This document shows positions 20,901 to 25,465 of a stretch of DNA of 25,465 nt, in pieces; position 1 is the first letter of the stretch; every line of letters begins with the position of its first letter. The stretch comes from Cruorifilaria tuberocauda. Lineage: Eukaryota; Nematoda; Chromadorea; Rhabditida; Onchocercidae. Below the pieces are notes generated by a model. It worked only from the letters and a program-made list of their open reading frames with translations, did no database searches and had not been told where the DNA came from. The stretch lies in assembly GCA_013365365.1 (NCBI GenBank), contig JABVXU010000702.1:1-25465 (forward strand), written 5' to 3'. The translations under genes and the position numbers were made by a program.

Positions 20901-23900
20901 TACTTACCGAACGTGTACATATTTTAGAAGAGCAATTACAGGCTGTTGAACAAAGGTTTTCCTTATCATGCATTGATATTCTCACTGATAACGAAAATTC
21001 ATACTTAAATTCAAAATTTAGAACAAAATAATCAAAATGGAAAGAACTTCAATTCATAATTTAGAATTAAAGTAAAAAAATAAAATGGCGAATGAAACGA
21101 GGAAGTGAATTTCAATTATCATTCATTGCTTCAAAAAAAAAAAACAGAAATTTTTGAAATTCTCATAAACTTTGTAATACCAAAATACTACGGAAGAACT
21201 TTGCCTAAATTGAAATAAATTATAGTAAAATTTGAAATTTACAAAATTGATCAGAGGAAAAATTAATTTAAAAAAAATTTTCTTTTTGATTATGAAAAAT
21301 TCTCGATTGTCTGTCTAATCATTCTCGATTATCTCAACTGTCCAATCAAATTTAAAAATTTGTTTTTCTTGCATTTGTTAAATTTTTAAAAAATAAAAAA
21401 GAATGTAAGAAAGGCAAAATTTGATAGGAATTGTTGATTCTTTCGTTTAAGTTAAAAAGCATTCAATCATTCTTTTTCTTTTTTCGATTTGTATTTTATT
21501 TTAAAGAGCTCATCGGAAAAATGAATTTCTATTTTCTTTTTTTATCAAAAAATTTCTCACTCAATTTTCTTCATCTGCAAAAAAGTATGAAATGAGCAAG
21601 AGAAAAAGCATGATTTTTATAATTAAGTAAGATGAATAAGTAAGAAAAAAAAGATGATTTTTTTTGGATGAGTGTGAAAAAATCATGATTTTTTTTTAAA
21701 CAAGCATAAAAAATGATGATTTTTTTTAACATAAATTTTTGCAATTAAATTTCAAAAAATATCATCAAATTTTGATAAGATATTAACTTAATAATTATCA
21801 ATCAAAGTGTTTAAATGATTAGGTGGAAGGAAAAATTGACGGAGGAAAAAAGTCGAAATCGAGATATCATATCAAGAATGGAACGTGAAAAGCAGCTAGA
21901 AATAGAAAGTGCCGCCTTGAAATATCAGGTTTCATGACTTTTTAAATTATTTACTAAAATTAACAAAAATTTTTTATCATCTAAAATGATAATAATAAAT
22001 CCAACATTTGTAGCAATAACATATCTTCTTTTTGAAGTCATCAATTAATACTCACCGTTGTATTGTTTTGATTAATTAATTAATTAATTAATTAGTTGTC
22101 ATTAATTTATGCATGAATGATGTTAAGAAAAAGTAGATAAGAAAGTGCTGAAAGAAATATTTGAAGTAATTTATTTGTTCAATTTTTAAGCTATTTAAAT
22201 AATCTTTTGTTTTTGTTTTACAGTGCATTTTTGAACTATGAACTTGAGAGCAAATAATACATTTAATAGTGCATGATATTATTATCACTATTTTAGCTAA
22301 ATTACATTTTCATGATGAAATTTTAACTGATAATGAAATTGAAGTGCTGATAATTTGAGTAGTTGCCATAATGTGAAGCAATGATAACCTGTTTTCAGTG
22401 ATAGCTTTTAGGAAAATAAATTAGTGATAATAATTGCTTGAAGATGAAGTACTGATGATTCTAATAGTTACTCGAAAACTTAGGTAATAATAACTTTTAC
22501 ATTATTACTAAAACCTGAAAATGATTCATTAATGATTAATTAATTTCAGAAAATAAACTGCTGATAATTTTATCAGCTACGAGAGTAATTAACTTTAACA
22601 GTATACTGAAAATGAAGTAATGATAATTAAATTTTGATAGGTACTAGAAAAGGATTGTGCTGGAATGAGGAAGGAGAAAGATAAGATGCAAAGTGATATG
22701 CTTAATTTGCAACTTAGTCTGGAAAGTGCAAGGGATCAGTTGATTGAAGCGAATGCAATGTGTGAAACGTTGGAAGAAGCTCGAGTTAAAATTGAAAGAG
22801 ATTTCAAAAGGTTAACTTTTTCAAATTTAATTTCATCAATCTTTTACTTTCAAGCGCAAAAATTATCATAAAATTAATTACATACAATGATAATTATCAA
22901 TGATAACATTTATCGAACTAAAATAAAAACGTTTAAACTTTAAAATCAAATAGCAAATTTAGTTGTGTTGAAAATTAAATTAAATAACATAATTAGATAA
23001 TTGAAGTATAATTTGAAAAAATTTATAAGTAATTATTTTGAATTATTCAATTCTTAATTAGTATTAATTGCAAATTACAAAAAAAGAGAAAAAAAAACAA
23101 TAAGAATAAGCTAGCTGATACAATCTTAACTTTCGTTATCATTTATTTATCAAGTTTATCATTATCATTCTTTTATCATTATTTGATATTTGATTACTGT
23201 ATTACTTAAATATATTAATATATGTATTACTTAAACATATTGTGTTACTTAAACACAAACAGGTATCGTGAAGAAGCACAACAGGATATCGATAGTAGTT
23301 CAGAATTAGTTGAAGAACTTTCTCGACAAACCGATGAATTAAGACGACAGAAAAATGAAACTTTACCGAGAGCATCAGTTACTGAACAGGTAAACATTTA
23401 ACTTTATTGTAATTTTACTGTACTTTTTACTTTATTTGTAATTTTACTGTATTTGTAATTTTACTGTATTTTTTACTGTATTTGTAATTTTACTGTATTT
23501 TTTATTACTGTATTTTTTTTATTATTGTTTTCTTTTTTTTCTTTTGTTTATTTCATTTTTTCTTTTAATACTATAAATTAATATTATTTTGATGAAATAA
23601 ATCATAATCAGAATTTTAAGTATTATTAATACGAGGAATAGACAATTAGTAATAAATTATAGTATTATGTTTTAAGTTAAGTATGATATTATGTTTTTTA
23701 ATTTTTATATTTTCATTCAAGCTGTTTGAATGAATCATTTTAAATAGCAAATATTATTTGAATAATTAGCTAATATCTAATTGAAACAAGTAATTAGCAG
23801 TGAAATTTTTCTCGAAGTAAAATAAATTTAATTGTTTTTTAATCAAATAATTTCAAATTTCATCAAAAAAGGGCAGGAATTTCTACTTTTTTTACTTTTC

Positions 23901-24414
23901 TACTTTTTTTTACTTTTTACTTTTTTACTTTTTTTTTTACCTCTAACTTTTACTTTACAAATTAAACTTTTTTCCAGCATATTTTCAGATTGTATCGTTG
24001 GAAAATGAAATAAATCGATATCGGAAAGAAAACAAAGAATTAAAACGTCAAAATGAAGATTTACAAGCGCAATTAATCCATGATTCCATTAAAGCTGGCC
24101 AAAATTTGCTCAAAAATTTTGATGATGATCCAAAGCCATCGTTAGCTGAAGAATTAAGCGGCAAAGATTCTACTGAGGTTAGAACATTTATCGTTTCCTA
24201 TTTAATTTCAATATAAATTAATTGTATCCAATAATTAATTAATTAATTAAAAACAAAGAATTTTTAGTTAATGAATGCATTAAAAGAGCAAGAAATATGC
24301 AATCAAAAATTACGGAATTATATTAATGGTATTTTAATGCGAGTGATCGAATTACATCCGGAAATTTTGGAAATTAAAGAGAAAGATGAGAGAGAATCAT
24401 CAGATAGTAGTTGA
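17730..24414 (+). CDS. Class II Rab11 family-interacting protein (FIP3/FIP4/Nuf type), 5'-partial, seven exons
   Basis: Joined exons 17730-17909, 20810-20955, 21823-21928, 22641-22810, 23263-23389, 23989-24177 and 24268-24414 give 1065 nt, 354 residues plus TGA. Residues 1-60 are a Ser/Asn-rich linker. About 60-300 are heptad-like coiled coil with family-style blocks ([45 protein letters not shown]). Residues 307-342 form the Rab-binding domain, with [20 protein letters not shown] including the Tyr324-Ile325 pair typical of the Rab11 contact. In the family, class II FIPs dimerise through the coil, bind Rab11 and Arf GTPases, and direct recycling-endosome traffic in cytokinesis and cellularisation. 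N-terminal EF-hands of vertebrate FIP3/4 are missing here, so upstream exons may exist. Alternatively ATG 17748 starts a 348-residue form. Family identity is confident. Exact orthology was not tested. Confidence 0.9.
18046..18345 (+). repeat. Minisatellite of about 60-67 bp in intron 1, related to the 17.05-kb array
   Basis: About four to five diverged units carry TTATCGTTATCAAAGCTATC, then TTTATCATTATCGTTATC, then CAGCTTATCGCTATTCCAAGC. The last part is shared with the 43-bp units before exon 1, so the two arrays have a common ancestor and bracket the exon. The open frames here on both strands are repeat artefacts. Confidence 0.9.
18350..19140. other. Intron 1 interior, nothing recognised
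   Basis: AT-rich intronic sequence with no exon-like segment. A 12-bp palindrome TCATGATCATGA occurs near 18413-18424. Confidence 0.5.
19146..19395 (-). repeat. Dispersed repeat, copy B (inverted) in intron 1
   Basis: The reverse complement aligns along about 250 bp with 3357-3605. Exact shared blocks are ACCTTTAACCCGATC at 19304-19318, TGTGTTTTC at 19277-19285, TCAATCATTCC at 19185-19195 and TATCATATC at 19164-19172, in the right order and spacing. This copy is less AT-rich than copy A and has CCGATCGG palindromic sequence at its core. No open frame is seen. Confidence 0.7.
19471..19590. repeat. CA / CATG compound microsatellite plus (AT)n in intron 1
   Basis: (CACA)n with regular ATACACACAC and ATGCACAC variants, followed by an (AT)n run. 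The minus-strand open frame of Cys/Val/Met/Tyr (19451-19660) is a repeat artefact. Confidence 0.95.
19600..20690. other. Rest of intron 1, CT-rich tract only
   Basis: No exon candidate. It contains a CTTT/CT-rich polypyrimidine tract at about 20232-20300 and otherwise plain AT-rich sequence. Confidence 0.5.
20232..20300. repeat. CTTT/(CT)n polypyrimidine tract
   Basis: TTTCTTTCTTTC followed by (CT)n and CTCCCTC. Almost free of purines. Confidence 0.85.
20691..20776 (+). repeat. 43-bp tandem duplication just before exon 2
   Basis: TTATCACTTTTAATGAAA followed by a TAAATTTC(T/C)T(A/T)GGTA segment is repeated at 20691-20733 and 20734-20776. The unit resembles the real boundary 34 bp further on, where CAGGTA precedes TCATCACTTTCAAAGAAAG. 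The first copy still carries TTCTTAG|GTATTATCACTA, an acceptor-like site followed by exon-2-like sequence. The second has lost AG (TTCCTTGGTA). Confidence 0.8.
20810..20955 (+). CDS. Rab11-FIP exon 2: first coiled-coil block
   Basis: Acceptor CTTTCAG at 20803-20809, donor AAAG|GTTTTC at 20955/20956. It is 146 nt, enters in phase 0 and leaves after two bases of an Arg codon. It encodes [14 protein letters not shown] and the following heptads to LQAVEQ. Retention of intron 2 would stop translation at 21029-21031. Confidence 0.9.
21598..21732. repeat. A-run/GATGATTTTTT degenerate repeat in intron 2
   Basis: Four units in which an A-rich run is followed by (C/G)ATGATTTTTT occur near 21601, 21644, 21677 and 21706. 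A and T runs can pair with each other, so the transcript may fold locally. Confidence 0.65.
21823..21928 (+). CDS. Rab11-FIP exon 3: coiled coil, [10 protein letters not shown] block
   Basis: Acceptor GATTAG at 21817-21822, donor CAG|GTTTCA at 21928/21929. It is 106 nt. The first base completes the split Arg codon, followed by 35 codons from [10 protein letters not shown] to AALKYQ. The block [10 protein letters not shown] is close to what I remember at the same place in vertebrate FIP4. The acceptor lacks a pyrimidine tract and looks weak. Confidence 0.88.
22074..22095. repeat. TTAA/AATT tetranucleotide repeat in intron 3
   Basis: Five or more tandem TTAA units. A similar run occurs in intron 6 near 24233-24250. 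Confidence 0.85.
22334..22652 (+). repeat. Degenerate tandem units running into the exon 4 acceptor
   Basis: Units of the form GAA.TGAAGT(A/G)CTGATAATT...AG followed by (G/T/C)TAC-like sequence occur near 22334, 22440 and 22550. The last unit is the true splice site (22610-22652, GATAG|GTACTAGAAAAG). The 22440 unit reads CTAATAG|TTACTCGAAAAC and the 22550 unit reads TTATCAG|CTACGAGAG, so the copies appear to include both the acceptor and the first dozen exon bases. Confidence 0.6.
22641..22810 (+). CDS. Rab11-FIP exon 4: coiled coil
   Basis: Acceptor TTTTGATAG at 22632-22640, donor AAAG|GTTAAC at 22810/22811. It is 170 nt, enters in phase 0 and ends in a split Arg codon. It encodes [15 protein letters not shown] through a heptad-rich stretch to KIERDFK. 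The Cys residues are isolated, with no metal-binding pattern. Confidence 0.9.
23195..23262 (+). repeat. GTATTACTTAAA tandem repeat abutting exon 5
   Basis: GTATTACTTAAATATATTA, GTATTACTTAAACATATT and GTGTTACTTAAACACAAACAG end exactly at the acceptor, and exon 5 itself begins GTATCG. This could be a third case of acceptor-linked duplication, though the match is short. There is no normal pyrimidine tract before this CAG. Confidence 0.6.
23263..23389 (+). CDS. Rab11-FIP exon 5: coiled coil and Pro break
   Basis: Acceptor AAACAG at 23257-23262, donor CAG|GTAAAC at 23389/23390. It is 127 nt. The first base completes an Arg codon, then 42 codons. [19 protein letters not shown] continues the coil. 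[11 protein letters not shown] breaks it, matching a known non-helical interval before the last coil in the family. Confidence 0.9.
23400..23520 (+). repeat. TTTGTAATTTTACTGTA minisatellite in intron 5
   Basis: About five or six imperfect copies of a 17-bp unit, sometimes expanded with TTTTTTACTGTA. It begins about ten bases after the exon 5 donor. Confidence 0.9.
23540..23875. other. Intron 5 interior, nothing recognised
   Basis: AT-rich intronic sequence with no exon-like segment. Confidence 0.5.
23881..23976 (+). repeat. TACTTTTT polypyrimidine repeat before exon 6
   Basis: Repeated TACTTTTTT units make a pyrimidine tract about 90 bp long, ending at two successive CAG acceptors (23975-23977 and 23986-23988). 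Confidence 0.8.
23989..24177 (+). CDS. Rab11-FIP exon 6: last coiled coil before the RBD
   Basis: Acceptor ATTTTCAG at 23981-23988, donor GAG|GTTAGA at 24177/24178. It is 189 nt, phase 0 at both ends, 63 codons. [17 protein letters not shown] and [10 protein letters not shown] match the family block before the Rab-binding domain. [10 protein letters not shown] is the linker. A second CAG 11 bases upstream would shift the frame to a stop within about a dozen codons. Confidence 0.92.
24268..24414 (+). CDS. Rab11-FIP exon 7: Rab11-binding domain and stop
   Basis: Acceptor AATTTTTAG at 24259-24267. It encodes 48 codons from [20 protein letters not shown] to ERESSDSS and ends with TGA at 24412-24414. 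The helix with Tyr and Ile (codons at 24319-24324), a conserved Pro (HPEI) and the hydrophobic LEI end is the hallmark Rab11/Arf6 contact of FIPs. Only 12 residues follow LEI before the stop, typical of a family whose RBD is C-terminal. The possible extension is described under 24883-25089. Confidence 0.93.
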   Translation, partial: LMNALKEQEICNQKLRNYINGILMRVIELHPEILEIKEKDERESSDSS

Positions 24415-24437
24415 CAATTTCCCGATCAGGTAAAATC

Positions 24438-24505
24438 TTCATCTTACCTTAATTCTTAATTATCTTACTCTATCTCACTTAATTCTTATTATCTTACCTT
24501 AATCG
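24438..24505. repeat. ATCTTACCTTAATTCTTA short repeat
   Basis: Three loose copies of (A)TCTTAC(C)TTAATTCTTA follow the donor-like site after the stop codon. Confidence 0.6.
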
Positions 24506-24569
24506 TAATATTTTTTTTCTTTGAAAAGAGTAAGAAAAGGAAATTAGATTACAAAAATATATTGTTGTT

Positions 24570-24650
24570 AATAAATTTATGTTTAATCAAGATTATAAGT
24601 TTATTAAAAATTAGGATCAAGATTATAAGCTTATTAAGGAGTTTAATAAA
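24570..24650 (+). terminator. Candidate poly(A) signals of the Rab11-FIP transcript
   Basis: AATAAA occurs at 24570-24575 and again at 24645-24650, 156 and 231 bases after the TGA. The second is followed within about 15 bases by a T/GT-rich stretch, as expected downstream of a cleavage site. A near-duplicate ATCAAGATTATAAG(T/C)TTATTA lies between them. If these are used, the transcript ends before the downstream open exon at 24883. Confidence 0.5.
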
Positions 24651-24882
24651 GTTTTAAGAATATTTTTTTGTTGCACCATAAATTCATTTCTTCTTCTTGA
24701 AATATAAAAAAGTATTAAAAAAAAAAAGTAAAGTATAAAAAATTTTCTTTTAGTTCGAAAATTATTAATGCGAAATTTAAATTCAATCTATAATTTTTTG
24801 TATTTATCCGAGCAAAAAAAAAATACGATAAATTAAATTAATTAATATTAATGTAAAAGAATAATATTAAGTAAAATTATAG

Positions 24883-25089
24883 GAGCAATGTAATTCACGA
24901 TCATTAACTGATCCAGCAGTTTCCTCGCAAAAATATCCGAAATTATGTGAAAACGAATCGGCGCATATGACGACGGATCACCGCGATGAATCATCACGTT
25001 TTACGTCAAAAGGGAATCTTACAACAAAGCTTTACAATTATTGGTCCGGAGATTGGAATATTTTTCGATTTATTCCACCACAATCATAA
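24883..25089 (+). CDS. Putative alternative or extended last exon of the Rab11-FIP gene, 68 codons
   Basis: Acceptor AAATTATAG at 24874-24882, with an in-frame TAG immediately before it. The frame opens at GAG 24883 and stays open for 68 codons to TAA 25087-25089. Base composition is markedly richer in G, C and CpG than flanking DNA and like the real exons. The peptide begins EQCNSRSLTDPAV and ends with a Trp-rich WSGDWNIFRFIPP segment, which I do not recognise. A donor CAG|GTAAAA at 24429/24430, five codons after the TGA of exon 7, gives the same phase 0. Exon 6 would also join in frame, giving a 374-residue form without the RBD. It could instead be 3'UTR, a readthrough extension or an unrelated gene's exon. 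Confidence 0.6.
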   Translation, partial: EQCNSRSLTDPAVSSQKYPKLCENESAHMTTDHRDESSRFTSKGNLTTKLYNYWSGDWNIFRFIPPQS

Positions 25090-25465
25090 TATTGATCGAT
25101 TGATTGATTGTAAAAATGTTGTGTTGTATGGGATCAATATATAAGTTAATTGTCAATAATCTAATTTTCCCGGTTTAAAATTTACATTTTGAAAATTTTA
25201 TATAACAATTTAAAACGTATTGTTTTTGTGTTAGACGTAAAATATAAATTCTTAAAAAAAAATTCCTAAAATATAAATTACTGAATATATTAATTATCAA
25301 AAAAATGTTATATTAAAAGATAGCATTATTGATTGATTGACATATTGATGTATTGATCCAACTGGATTAAATAACATTGCTTCTGATCGATGTTCATATT
25401 AGTTTTCTTCTATTTTTTTTCATCTTCTTGTATGATAATTTGTTTATTTTTGTATCAATTGAATA
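25090..25465. other. 3' flank, nothing recognised
   Basis: AT-rich sequence with TTGATTGA repeats just after the TAA (25090-25110). No perfect AATAAA was seen within the first 200 bases. No further gene. Confidence 0.5.

Noticed and set aside
22088..22288. 66-codon minus-strand open frame inside intron 3
   Set aside because: It lies antisense in an intron, Ile/Phe/Lys-rich, with no domain. A chance opening.
1570..23520. Recurrent TACNGTA motif (TACTGTA, TACGGTA, TACCGTA)
   Set aside because: Outside the intron 5 minisatellite and the 1.6-kb repeat, the count looks close to what base composition predicts.

Overview
This window is AT-rich, repeat-dense eukaryotic DNA. Its only recognisable gene lies on the + strand in the last third. 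Small exons sit between introns of a few tens of bases to about 2.9 kb, with short T-rich acceptors ending in CAG or TAG. Arg codons are often CGA or CGT. Together these suggest a nematode, perhaps a filarial or related clade III worm. That assignment is inferred from style and no species marker was seen.

The gene encodes a class II Rab11 family-interacting protein (Rab11-FIP3/FIP4; Nuf in Drosophila). Seven exons between 17730 and 24414 join in frame into 354 residues. They comprise a Ser/Asn-rich linker, a long interrupted coiled coil and a C-terminal Rab11-binding domain (RBD). EF-hands, present at the N-terminus of vertebrate FIP3/4, were not found. Either the 5' exons lie far upstream, making much of 1-17729 a giant intron, or the first exon here begins a short, possibly spliced-leader trans-spliced, transcript. 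Downstream of the TGA stop are five sense codons, a good splice donor, and a second 68-codon open exon (24883-25089) in exactly the same phase. This implies an alternative C-terminus, a 3'UTR intron or stop-codon readthrough, and it is the strongest surprise in the window.

Layout: 1-17.7 kb has no convincing gene. It holds microsatellites, minisatellites, a 250-bp dispersed repeat (inverted second copy in intron 1), a CpG-rich island near 4.1 kb, a cluster of CRE-like sites near 15.3 kb and two miRNA-precursor-like hairpins. 17.0-18.35 kb carries two related minisatellites on either side of exon 1. 17.73-24.41 kb is the FIP gene, and in at least two of its introns tandem copies resemble the splice acceptor plus the first bases of the next exon. 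24.4-25.5 kb holds two candidate poly(A) signals and the possible extra terminal exon.

All coordinates come from reading the sequence. No alignment, folding or database search was run, and family similarity rests on remembered features of the Rab11-FIP family.
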